A stretch of 64,000 nt of DNA from Gluconacetobacter azotocaptans (lineage in GTDB: Bacteria > Pseudomonadota > Alphaproteobacteria > Acetobacterales > Acetobacteraceae): positions 124,001-188,000 of the forward strand of contig NZ_JABEQF010000003.1 in NCBI RefSeq assembly GCF_014174355.1, given 5' to 3'. Below the pieces are notes generated by a model. It had not been told where the DNA came from and searched no databases. It saw nothing but the letters and a program-made list of their open reading frames with translations. Shown piece by piece: positions 16,833 through 24,221 of this stretch (position 1 is its first letter; every line of letters starts with the position of its first letter). Position numbers and translations under genes: made by a program.

Positions 16833-17462
16833 CTAGCGGGCCAGCAGGACCCTCTGGGCCGGTTCGGCCGACGCTTCCATGATCGGATGGTCGGGGCGGG
16901 TGGACGGCAGATCCACCCGCGTGATCTTCCAGCGCCAGCCCTGGATGCGCATCTGCAGATGCAGGGGGCTTTCATGTTCGTGACCCGGCACCGCGATGCT
17001 GGCCTCGAACATGTCGGGGCGCATGAAACGGACATGGACGTGACGCAGGATCGCCACCCGTGCTTCCCCGGGGACGGCGGGGGCCGCGGGCATGACCTGC
17101 CCGACGAGCGACCCGAGATTGTTGGCGTTCACGTTCAGATCCACGGCATTGGACACCGCCGCCGTGGCGAAGGATGAGCCGAATTCCGGCAGTTCGTCGT
17201 CGGCTGCTGTCTGGGGGCCGACGACGCTGTCGACAATCTGCGTCTTCAGGCTGGTACGGACAGCGCGCCAGTTCAGGAAGGACCCCAGCGTCCGCATGTC
17301 GTTGGCCTGGAGGGCCGAGGAGACCGACCACAGCGTCACGAACGGCGAAGCGACGAACAGGGAGAGGGACATCACCAGCGTCACGGCGCAGATCCGGCGG
17401 GCCTGATGCCGACGGACGGCGACCATGTGGCCGACTGGCATGAGACGTCCCAAACGGTGCAT
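16833..17462 (-). CDS. DUF2939-like membrane-anchored protein
   Basis: 209 residues. One N-terminal membrane segment (AVTLVMSLSLFVASPFVTLW) is followed by a soluble domain starting SALQANDMRTLGSFLNWRAV, typical of the DUF2939 family, which is predicted to be periplasmic. The C-terminus holds a beta-rich region (WRWKITRVDLP). No function is known. ATG 17462 has AGGGG upstream; the gene is divergent from moeB. Confidence 0.7.
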   Translation of the reverse strand: MHRLGRLMPVGHMVAVRRHQARRICAVTLVMSLSLFVASPFVTLWSVSSALQANDMRTLGSFLNWRAVRTSLKTQIVDSVVGPQTAADDELPEFGSSFATAAVSNAVDLNVNANNLGSLVGQVMPAAPAVPGEARVAILRHVHVRFMRPDMFEASIAVPGHEHESPLHLQMRIQGWRWKITRVDLPSTRPDHPIMEASAEPAQRVLLAR

Positions 17463-17629
17463 CAAATCGTCCCCTGATCTTGCATCCAGACCATATCGTA
17501 AGCATATCGGGCATGCATGGTTTTCATGCCGCGCGAAATAAATTGTCACAAAAAGATGATCCGAAGGCCGTATTCGTCCGGCCGCGCCGGGTTCATACCA
17601 TGCGCACAGGCCCATCCGAGGCAGGACGC

Positions 17630-18472
17630 ATGATCGCCGATTTTTCCGAAACCGAGATCCAGCGCTATGCCCGCCATATCCTGCTGCCCGAAATCGGGGG
17701 CGCCGGGCAGGCGGCCCTGCGCGACGCCAGCGTGCTGGTGGTGGGCGCGGGCGGCCTGGGGTCGCCCGTAGCGCTGTACCTGGCGGCGGCGGGGGTCGGG
17801 CGGATCGGGCTGGTCGATGACGACGTCGTTGATCTGTCGAACCTGCAACGCCAGATCGCGCACACCACCGACCGGATCGGCCGGCGCAAGGTGGATTCCG
17901 CCGCCGAGGCGATCCACGCGGTCAATCCGCTGGTCCAGGTCGACCGCCACCCCATGCGGCTGGACGCGGACAATGCCCGCGCCCTGGTCGCACGCTATGA
18001 TCTGGTCTGCGACGGATGCGACAATTTCGGCACCCGCTACCTGGTGGCCGACGCCTGCGCGCTGGAACGGCGCACATTGGTGTCGGCGGCCGTCCTGCGG
18101 TTCGAGGGGCAGGTCTCGACGTTCCGGCCGCATCTTGGGGGGCCGTGCTATCGCTGCCTGTATCCGTCCGCGCCGCCGGCCGACGCCGTTCCGTCCTGCG
18201 CCGAAGCCGGCGTTTTCGGCGCGGTGACCGGGGTGATGGGAACGTTGCAGGCGACCGAGGCGTTGAAGGAGCTTCTGGAGATCGGCGAAAGCCTGTCAGG
18301 CCGCCTTCTGGTCTGGGACGCGCTGGCGGCGCGGTTCCATACCATCCGGCTGTCGCCCGATCCGGCGTGCCCGCTGTGCGGCCCGCACGCGACGATCCGC
18401 GACCTGTCGGCGCATGCGGCGCTTGCGAAGGGGGCAACCGCGAAGGAGGCCTGCGACATCCATGCCGGATGA
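17630..18472 (+). CDS. moeB: Adenylyltransferase MoeB/ThiF (E1-like, HesA family)
   Basis: 280 residues. The nucleotide-binding motif is VVGAGGLGSP (about 38), the Mg/ATP segment is DVVDLSNLQRQ, and a zinc site is formed by CYRC and CPLC. It adenylates the C-terminal glycine of MoaD or ThiS for sulfur transfer in molybdopterin or thiamine synthesis; sequence alone does not separate the two roles. ATG 17630 has AGGCAGGA upstream. It overlaps the following DsrE-like gene by 11 bases, so the pair may share a sulfur-relay role. Confidence 0.85.
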   Translation: MIADFSETEIQRYARHILLPEIGGAGQAALRDASVLVVGAGGLGSPVALYLAAAGVGRIGLVDDDVVDLSNLQRQIAHTTDRIGRRKVDSAAEAIHAVNPLVQVDRHPMRLDADNARALVARYDLVCDGCDNFGTRYLVADACALERRTLVSAAVLRFEGQVSTFRPHLGGPCYRCLYPSAPPADAVPSCAEAGVFGAVTGVMGTLQATEALKELLEIGESLSGRLLVWDALAARFHTIRLSPDPACPLCGPHATIRDLSAHAALAKGATAKEACDIHAG

Positions 18473-18872
18473 GACTTTCCGGGCCTCTGACGCCCCGGCC
18501 GGGGGGCTGGCGATCCTGCTGCTGGACGGGGGGTACGAGCGCGCGCATTACGCCTTCGTGCTGGCGGCGGGGGCGCTGGCGGTCGACCGCCCGGTGATCC
18601 TGTTCGCTGCCGGACAGGGGGTGCATGCCCTGGCCCGGGACTGGAGCGGCCTGCGTGACGCGGTGCGCGATGCGGCGGTGCAGGCCAGCGGCGTCGCCGG
18701 GTTCGACACGCTGCGCGCGGCGGTGTGCGAGATGGACGGCGTCCTGCTGGCGTGTGAATCCGGGCTGCGCATCGCCGGTCTGGCGACGGATGCATTGCTG
18801 CCCGAGGTCGAGGTGGCCGGCGTTCCGACGTTTCTCGACGCGGCCCGTGGCCGGCAGATCGTCAGCCTGTGA
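18462..18872 (+). CDS. DsrE/DsrF-like protein
   Basis: 136 residues. The fold pattern (LAILLLDGGYERAHYAFVLA, then VILFAAGQGVHAL) is that of DsrE/F/TusD-like small sulfur-relay proteins. A Cys in GVLLACESGLRIAG sits where DsrE proteins carry their conserved active-site cysteine. It starts inside the 3' end of moeB, indicating translational coupling. A persulfide-carrier role for cofactor synthesis is plausible but inferred. Confidence 0.7.
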   Translation: MPDETFRASDAPAGGLAILLLDGGYERAHYAFVLAAGALAVDRPVILFAAGQGVHALARDWSGLRDAVRDAAVQASGVAGFDTLRAAVCEMDGVLLACESGLRIAGLATDALLPEVEVAGVPTFLDAARGRQIVSL

Positions 18873-18943
18873 GGCGGGATGACCTGTCCGTTCCCGACGG
18901 ATCCCCCTTGCCGAGCGGCGTGGGCCTTGGCAGGGATGCAGCC

Positions 18944-20059
18944 ATGATCCTTTCCCTATTGCCCATCCCGTCTTCCGGCGCGCGCGGTCGCGTCGGGGGC
19001 GGTACGTTGTCGATCGCCCTGATGGTCCCGGCCGTGCTGTATGCGACGGCGGCGGCGGCCCAGGGTACCACCCCCGGTGGCGCGGCCCATCACCGCCACC
19101 ACCATCATCATGCGGGGACCACCACGGCCGGGGCGGCGAAGGGCGCGGCATCCAAGGGCGCGCACCGCCACCATCACGGGGCGGCCGGGCACGCGGCTTC
19201 GTCGGCCGCCCATGGCCGGCACGCCGAGGCCCCGCCGCATCACCATCATGCGCCGGCGCACCGGTCCGCCGCGACCGCGACACACCATGCGCCAGGGATT
19301 GCCACCGGGGTCGCCACCGGCATGGCCGCAGGGGCCGTGGCGGGGGCGGTGACCGGAGCTGCCGCGCCGACCGTCCCCGCGAACGGGACGGCCCCCGCCA
19401 ACATGCCGCCGGCCGGGGGCACGCCCGACAAGGATCAGGACAAGGGCACGGTGACCGGCCTGCCGCTGCCGCGTTTCGCGGCGCTGCGCGCCGACGAGGT
19501 CAACATGCGTTCCGGCCCCGGGCAGCGCTATCCGATCCAGTGGGTGTACCACCGCCGCGACCTGCCCGTGCAAATCGAACGCGAATTCGACGTCTGGCGG
19601 CTGGTCGAGGATTCGGACGGGCAGAAGGGGTGGGTCCACCAGGCCACCCTGGTGGGAACGCGAAGCTTCGTGGTGCCGGGCCTGCAGCCGGTCGATCCGG
19701 CCCAGCCGGCCAGCGTTCAGCCCACCACCGCCCAGCCGGCCGCCGCTCAGCCTGGCACGGCCCAGCCTGCGGCGGGCCAGCCGGCCCCTGCCCCGGCCGG
19801 CCATTCGGATACACGGATCGTCGGCCGTCTGGCGGACCCGGCCGAAGCCGCCAGGATCCCCGGCGCCGTCATGCTGCGGTCGTCCGCCGACGCCGCGTCG
19901 TCCATCGTCGCGGTCCTGCGGCCCGGCGCGGTCGGCACGTTCCGCACCTGTGCGGCCGGCACCAGCTGGTGCCGGGTCAGCGTGCAACATTATTCCGGCT
20001 GGCTGGACCGTAGATCGGTCTGGGGCCTGCTGCCGCAGGAGACAATCCAGCCGTCCTGA
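18944..20059 (+). CDS. His-rich exported protein with two SH3-like domains
   Basis: 371 residues. A hydrophobic export region (SIALMVPAVLYATAAAA) is followed by about 75 residues dense in His (HHRHHHHH, HRHHH, HHHHA), an Ala/Gly low-complexity stretch, a bacterial SH3 domain (VNMRSGPGQRYPIQWVYHR through KGWVHQATLVG), an Ala/Pro/Gln repeat linker (AQPA units) and a second, weaker SH3 domain (VMLRSSADAASSIVAVL to the end). SH3 domains of this class bind peptidoglycan or other envelope partners; the His tract could bind Zn, Ni, Co or Cu. ATG 18944 has AGGGA upstream, and ATG 19022 is possible. It lies 69 bases before pyruvate kinase. Confidence 0.75.
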   Translation: MILSLLPIPSSGARGRVGGGTLSIALMVPAVLYATAAAAQGTTPGGAAHHRHHHHHAGTTTAGAAKGAASKGAHRHHHGAAGHAASSAAHGRHAEAPPHHHHAPAHRSAATATHHAPGIATGVATGMAAGAVAGAVTGAAAPTVPANGTAPANMPPAGGTPDKDQDKGTVTGLPLPRFAALRADEVNMRSGPGQRYPIQWVYHRRDLPVQIEREFDVWRLVEDSDGQKGWVHQATLVGTRSFVVPGLQPVDPAQPASVQPTTAQPAAAQPGTAQPAAGQPAPAPAGHSDTRIVGRLADPAEAARIPGAVMLRSSADAASSIVAVLRPGAVGTFRTCAAGTSWCRVSVQHYSGWLDRRSVWGLLPQETIQPS

Positions 20060-20127
20060 CTTCCGCGCCCGCCGGTCCGTTTCCAGGACCGGCGGGCCGG
20101 TCGAAGAAAAAAATCCAGAAGGAGAAA

Positions 20128-21573
20128 ATGCCCATGACCATCGTCTCCGCGCCACGCCCCCGGCGAACGAAAATCGTTTCGACCCTGGGCCCCGCCTCGT
20201 CCGACGCGGCCACCATCCGCGCCCTGGCGGAAGCGGGCGCCGACGTGTTCCGCCTGAATTTTTCGCATGGAACGCACGCCGACCATGCCGCGCGCCACGA
20301 GATCATCCGCTCCGTCGAGGCCGAACTGGGCCGGCCGATCGGGATCCTGGCCGACGTCCAGGGCCCCAAGCTGCGCGTCGGCACGTTCGAGAACGGCCGC
20401 GTGACGCTGGAGACCGGGGCGGCTTTCCGGCTGGACCTGGACGACACCCCCGGCACCGCCGCGCGCGTGCGCCTGCCGCACCCCGAGATCATCCATGCCG
20501 CCAATGTCGGCAGCAACCTGCTGCTGGATGACGGCAAGCTGCGCCTGGTGGTCAGCGCGACCGGGCCCGACCATCTGGACACGATCGTCGCCGTCGGCGG
20601 CGTGCTGTCGGACCGCAAGGGCGTCAACGTCCCCGACATCGTCCTGCCGATCCCGGCCCTGACGCCCAAGGACCGCAAGGACCTGGATTTCGCCCTGGAA
20701 CTGGGCGTCGAATATATCGGCCTGTCCTTCGTCCAGCGCCCCGAGGATGTCGAGGAAGCCCGCGCCATCGCCGGCGGCCGCGCCTGGATCATGACCAAGG
20801 TGGAGAAGCCGCAGGCGATGGACAATCTGGACGAGATCGTCCGGCTGTCCGACGCGGTGATGGTCGCGCGCGGCGACCTGGGCGTGGAACTGCCGCCCGA
20901 GGCCGTGCCGCTGGCGCAGAAGCGGATCATCCGCGTGGCCCGCCAGATGGGCAAGCCGGTGGTGGTCGCCACCCAGATGCTGGAAAGCATGATCAGCGCC
21001 CCGACCCCCACCCGGGCCGAGGCGTCGGACGTGGCAACCGCCGTGTTCGACGGCGCGGACGCGGTGATGCTGTCCGCCGAGACGGCGGCGGGCCAGTTCC
21101 CGCTGGAGGCCGTCGGCATCATGAACCGCATCGTCAGCCGGGTGGAAGACGACGCGGTGTGGCTGTCGATCATGCAGGCCAGTTGCCCCGCGCCCGAAGG
21201 CTACGTCGCCGATGCGATCGCGGCGGCGGCGGGCCAGATCGCCACCACCGTCAACGCGCGGGCCATCGTGGCCTTCACGCTGGCGGGCGCCACGGCGCTG
21301 CGCATTTCGCGCGAACGTCCGTCGTGCCCGATCATCGGCCTGACGCCCACGGACGAGATCGCGCGCCGCCTGTGCGTGGTCTGGGGCGTGCTGGCGCAGT
21401 CGGTCGGTCAGGAAACCCCGGTCCGCACCGTCGAGACGGTGGTCGACCAGGCGGTCGAAGCCGCCGTGTCCAGCGGGCTGGCCCGGTCCGGCGACAATGT
21501 GGTGATCGCCGCCGGCCTGCCCTTCGGCGTTGCCGGCAGCACCAACACGCTGCGCGTCGCCCGCGTTCCCTGA
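20128..21573 (+). CDS. pyk: Pyruvate kinase
   Basis: 481 residues, full length. The active-site signature IMTKVEKPQAMDNLDEIV (catalytic Lys, Mg-binding Glu), the segment ARGDLGVELP and the phosphate/K+-binding N-terminus (TKIVSTLGPASS) are all present, and the C-terminal allosteric domain is complete. It converts phosphoenolpyruvate and ADP to pyruvate and ATP. Two ATGs (20128 and 20134) follow AGAAGGAG; either could be used. Confidence 0.96.
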   Translation: MPMTIVSAPRPRRTKIVSTLGPASSDAATIRALAEAGADVFRLNFSHGTHADHAARHEIIRSVEAELGRPIGILADVQGPKLRVGTFENGRVTLETGAAFRLDLDDTPGTAARVRLPHPEIIHAANVGSNLLLDDGKLRLVVSATGPDHLDTIVAVGGVLSDRKGVNVPDIVLPIPALTPKDRKDLDFALELGVEYIGLSFVQRPEDVEEARAIAGGRAWIMTKVEKPQAMDNLDEIVRLSDAVMVARGDLGVELPPEAVPLAQKRIIRVARQMGKPVVVATQMLESMISAPTPTRAEASDVATAVFDGADAVMLSAETAAGQFPLEAVGIMNRIVSRVEDDAVWLSIMQASCPAPEGYVADAIAAAAGQIATTVNARAIVAFTLAGATALRISRERPSCPIIGLTPTDEIARRLCVVWGVLAQSVGQETPVRTVETVVDQAVEAAVSSGLARSGDNVVIAAGLPFGVAGSTNTLRVARVP

Positions 21574-21625
21574 AGCGGTCGGGCCTCGCCCGAACTTGGC
21601 AAGGGCCTCGGCCCTTGCGATGCGT
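21574..21625. repeat. Intergenic mosaic repeat, copy 6
   Basis: CGGGCCTCGCCCG hairpin followed by GGCAAGGGCC-TC-GGCCCTTGC (21598-21618). It lies between the convergent pyk and DUF1275 genes. Confidence 0.75.
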
Positions 21626-21628
21626 CCT

Positions 21629-22309
21629 TCAAAGCGGGCTGACGTTTTCCAGCCGTTCCAGTAGCGGGTGATCGCGAAGATAGAGCAGGAACCCCGCGCC
21701 GGTGATGGTCAGCCCGACCAGCGCGATCGCGATCGGCACCGATCGGCTGGACGCCCACGCGCCCAGCACCGCACCGCCGAACAGGCCGAAGATGGCGGCC
21801 AGGCGGCGCCAGGTGCCCCGCGCGGGGCCGCCGGCCAGGCGGCTGTCGTGCACCAGCCCATGCAGTAGCAGCGTCGCCGCCGGCAGGGTCAGGTCCGTGA
21901 CCTGGGCATGGCGGGTGGCCGAGGTCTGCAATCCCATCGCGACGGCCATGATGACCAGGGTGACGTAGTAGCGCCCCACCATGTCGATCCACCAGACCGC
22001 CGCCGCCGCCAGGATCAGCGCGCCCACCCCCATCAGCAGGTCGGCGACGGTACGCCGGCGGGAATGCGCGCGCCGCACCAGCCGCCCGCCCAGCGCCGCG
22101 CCGACCAGATAGGACGTGATGGCCAGCAGCCCCGGGCCCAGGATGGATTGGGCCGAAACCAGATGCACGGCGATCAGAATGACCGTCGCGGTCATGTAGC
22201 CGGTGAAAACCTGAAGATGGGTCAGCGAAATGGCGTCCAGCGCCCCCATCGCGACGGTCACCATGATGATGGCGATGACCAGCCTGGGATCCTGGGATTG
22301 GGTTTTCAC
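21629..22309 (-). CDS. DUF1275 (YoaK-family) membrane protein
   Basis: About 226 residues with six or seven hydrophobic segments. FTGYMTATVILIAVHL and ATRHAQVTDLTLPAATLLLH are the typical blocks of this family (TGN/T in the first, A.R..V.D....T in the second). A small-molecule or export role is suggested in the literature for the family but not proven. The frame is open much further upstream, but there is a terminator-like hairpin there. GTG 22309 gives a normal family length; its ribosome site (AGGAG at 22326-22330) is farther away than usual. Confidence 0.75.
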   Translation of the reverse strand: MKTQSQDPRLVIAIIMVTVAMGALDAISLTHLQVFTGYMTATVILIAVHLVSAQSILGPGLLAITSYLVGAALGGRLVRRAHSRRRTVADLLMGVGALILAAAAVWWIDMVGRYYVTLVIMAVAMGLQTSATRHAQVTDLTLPAATLLLHGLVHDSRLAGGPARGTWRRLAAIFGLFGGAVLGAWASSRSVPIAIALVGLTITGAGFLLYLRDHPLLERLENVSPL

Positions 22310-22322
22310 GGCGTGCGTCTTT

Positions 22323-22397
22323 TCACTCCTGGGGGTTTCCCGTCGGGGTTTTAGCGGGTGTCGCGGAAAATTGAACAAAAAAAGAGGTGCACCGCAT
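22323..22397 (-). other. Candidate 24-codon leader ORF upstream of the DUF1275 gene
   Basis: ATG at 22397 has a strong site (AGGAGG, 22407-22412) at ideal spacing. It encodes 24 residues starting MRCTSFFVQF and stops 13 bases before the DUF1275 GTG. Its start lies in the loop, and its ribosome site in the stem, of the hairpin at 22384-22410. Whether it is translated is unknown. Confidence 0.35.
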
Positions 22398-22410
22398 TGC
22401 GATGCACCTC
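22384..22410 (-). terminator. Hairpin plus T7 tract (terminator or attenuator)
   Basis: Reading the minus strand: perfect 8-bp arms GAGGTGCA/TGCACCTC with an 11-base loop, followed at once by seven T. Good intrinsic-terminator structure, placed about 75 bases before the DUF1275 start and 8 bases after the small ORF 22419-22559. Confidence 0.7.
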
Positions 22411-22418
22411 CTGCGAAA

Positions 22419-22559
22419 TCAGGTCCCAGGGGTTTCGTGACCCCCGGCTTTTTTGTTCCTGCGATCGTAATGCCGCAGGTTTCTTGTTCTTGGGAGCGGG
22501 CCGTTCCGGTCTTCTCGCTCTGGTGGGTCTTTAATGACCTGTTTTTTTCTGGCCGTCAA
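22419..22559 (-). CDS. Candidate small basic protein (46 aa)
   Basis: A TTG-started frame of 46 residues rich in Arg and Lys (NGPLPRTRNLRHYDRRNKKA toward the C-terminus). A TATATT box ends four bases before the TTG, which would make the transcript nearly leaderless, and an intrinsic terminator begins 8 bases after the stop. Upstream is a TGCA-rich palindrome. Promoter-ORF-terminator order argues for a real small gene; the lack of a ribosome site and the non-ATG start argue against. No family recognised. Confidence 0.35.
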   Translation of the reverse strand: MTARKKQVIKDPPEREDRNGPLPRTRNLRHYDRRNKKAGGHETPGT

Positions 22560-22595
22560 CGGAAATATATAAATAAACGTGGATCACTGCTTTTG

Positions 22596-22624
22596 TTGCA
22601 GTGCACAATACATTGCACTGCACA
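22596..22624. promoter_or_regulatory. TGCA-rich palindrome, candidate regulator site
   Basis: GCAGTGCA-CAATACAT-TGCACTGC, with CACAATA repeated after each TGCA block. The TTGCAGTGCACAA style resembles PhaR-type sites at phasin promoters in alphaproteobacteria, from memory and not verified. It is placed upstream of the small ORF on the minus strand. Confidence 0.4.
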
Positions 22625-22678
22625 ATATACGCGGACCGTGACCATCGGCTATTGCGTAACGTCCTTGCCTGAAACGCG

Positions 22679-22706
22679 AAAAGGCGGGCCTTGCGGCCCG
22701 CCTTTT
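22679..22706. terminator. Bidirectional intrinsic terminator after the RND operon
   Basis: Perfect 12-bp inverted repeat AAAAGGCGGGCC/GGCCCGCCTTTT with loop TTGC, 23 bases beyond the stop of the outer-membrane efflux gene. It ends that operon on the minus strand. Confidence 0.85.
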
Positions 22707-22729
22707 GCAATCGTCCGGTACGCCGGTGT

Positions 22730-24217
22730 TCAGCCGGCCGTAGGATGCGTCGCCACAGCCGTCCTGGCCGGGGCGTGTTCCATCCAGCCGCCGCCCAGCG
22801 CCCGGTAGACGGTGATCAGATTCTGGTACCGCGCTTCCTGCACCACGATCTGGTTCTGCTGCGCAGTATAGAGCGCGCGCTGCGAGTCCAGCGTCGTCAG
22901 GTAGGAATCCACCCCCGCGTCGAAGCGCATCCGCGCCAGCCGGTAGGCGTCGGCCGACGATACGACCAGCGCGTCGATCTGGCGGGACTGGTCCAGATAG
23001 GTCGATCGCGCGGCCAGCGCGTCCGACACCTCGTGGAACGCGGTCTGGATCGCCTTTTCATATGCCATCAGCCGCTGGTTCCGCCGCGCCTTCGATACCT
23101 GGAGCGACCCTTCGTTCTGCCCCCAGGTCAGCAGCGGCACCTGTATCTGCGGGTTGATCCCCCACGTGGTGCCGCCCGAGGTGAACAGGTTGTGGAACTG
23201 CAGGCTGGACACCCCGTCCGACGCCGTCAGGATCAGGCGCGGGAAAAAGGCGGCACGCGCGGCCCCGATATCGTCGTTGGCCGACAGCAGGGCGTATTCG
23301 GCCGACATGATGTCCGGCCGGCGGTCCAGCAGGTCCGACGGCACGCCGGCCGGCAGGTCGGCCATCACGGTCTGGCGGCCGAAGGGTGCGGGCGGCGGCA
23401 GGTCGGCCGGCAGCGGCGCGCCCACCAGCAGCACCAGCTGGTTTTCGTCCTGCGCCACCTGGCGCTGGTACTGGGCGCGGTTCGCCGCCGCCTGCTCGAC
23501 CTCGGTCTCGACCTGCCGCAGGGTCAGCTGGTCGGTTTCGCCCCGGTCGAAGCGCGCCTGGGTCAGGCGCAGGCTTTCCTGCTGCGAGGCCAGGGTCTGT
23601 TCCGTCACGCGCAGTTGCTCATGATCGGCCAGCCAGGCCACATAGGTCGTCGCGACCTGCGAGATCACGCTGATCAGCACGCCGCGCTGGTTTTCCGCCT
23701 GGCTCATCATCTCGTCCGTCGCCTCGCGCGACAGGCTGCGGATGCGGCCGAACAGGTCGATCTCGTAGGACGAGAAGCCGATGCCGGCCGAATAATAGCG
23801 GAAGGTGCCGACATTGCGCCCCAGCCCCGGCGCGAAGCTGAGGCCTGCGTTGTCGGACGGCCCCTGGTATATCGCCTGGCCGGTCGCGCCGATCTGCGGG
23901 AACAGCGAGGCATGCTGCACCCGGTACTGGCCCTGCGCCTGGATGACCGCGTACGCGGCCGAACGCAGGTCGCGGTTTTCGCGCACCGCCAGCGCGATCA
24001 GGGCCTGCAGGCGCGGATCGACGAAGAAATCGCGCCAGCCCAGGTCGGCCGCGGCGGTGCCGATCTGGCCGGTACCACTGGCGTGATAGGCTGCGCCCTG
24101 CGGCCAGGCCGCCGACACCGGCAGCGCCGGGCGCTTGTAGTCCGGAATCAGGGTGCATCCGGGCAGGGCCGCCATCAGCAGCAGCGCCGCCCGGCGCGGA
24201 TGGAGAACTCCCTTCAT
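22730..24217 (-). CDS. NodT/OprM-type outer-membrane efflux lipoprotein
   Basis: 495 residues. Signal with lipobox LPGC (Cys21), then two OEP repeats with long periplasmic helices and the typical segments (DLRSAAYAVIQAQGQYR, LSGA-like AEYALLSANDDIGAAR). It forms the trimeric outer-membrane channel of an RND pump. It is the last gene of the three-gene operon, starting four bases after the pump stop, with AGGAG upstream, and a strong terminator follows. Confidence 0.93.
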   Translation of the reverse strand: MKGVLHPRRAALLLMAALPGCTLIPDYKRPALPVSAAWPQGAAYHASGTGQIGTAAADLGWRDFFVDPRLQALIALAVRENRDLRSAAYAVIQAQGQYRVQHASLFPQIGATGQAIYQGPSDNAGLSFAPGLGRNVGTFRYYSAGIGFSSYEIDLFGRIRSLSREATDEMMSQAENQRGVLISVISQVATTYVAWLADHEQLRVTEQTLASQQESLRLTQARFDRGETDQLTLRQVETEVEQAAANRAQYQRQVAQDENQLVLLVGAPLPADLPPPAPFGRQTVMADLPAGVPSDLLDRRPDIMSAEYALLSANDDIGAARAAFFPRLILTASDGVSSLQFHNLFTSGGTTWGINPQIQVPLLTWGQNEGSLQVSKARRNQRLMAYEKAIQTAFHEVSDALAARSTYLDQSRQIDALVVSSADAYRLARMRFDAGVDSYLTTLDSQRALYTAQQNQIVVQEARYQNLITVYRALGGGWMEHAPARTAVATHPTAG

Positions 24218-24221
24218 TGAC

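Noticed and set aside
19090-19290. Tandem CAC/CAT-rich DNA that looks like a repeat array
   Set aside because: It is the coding sequence of the His-rich tract, not a non-coding repeat or CRISPR.
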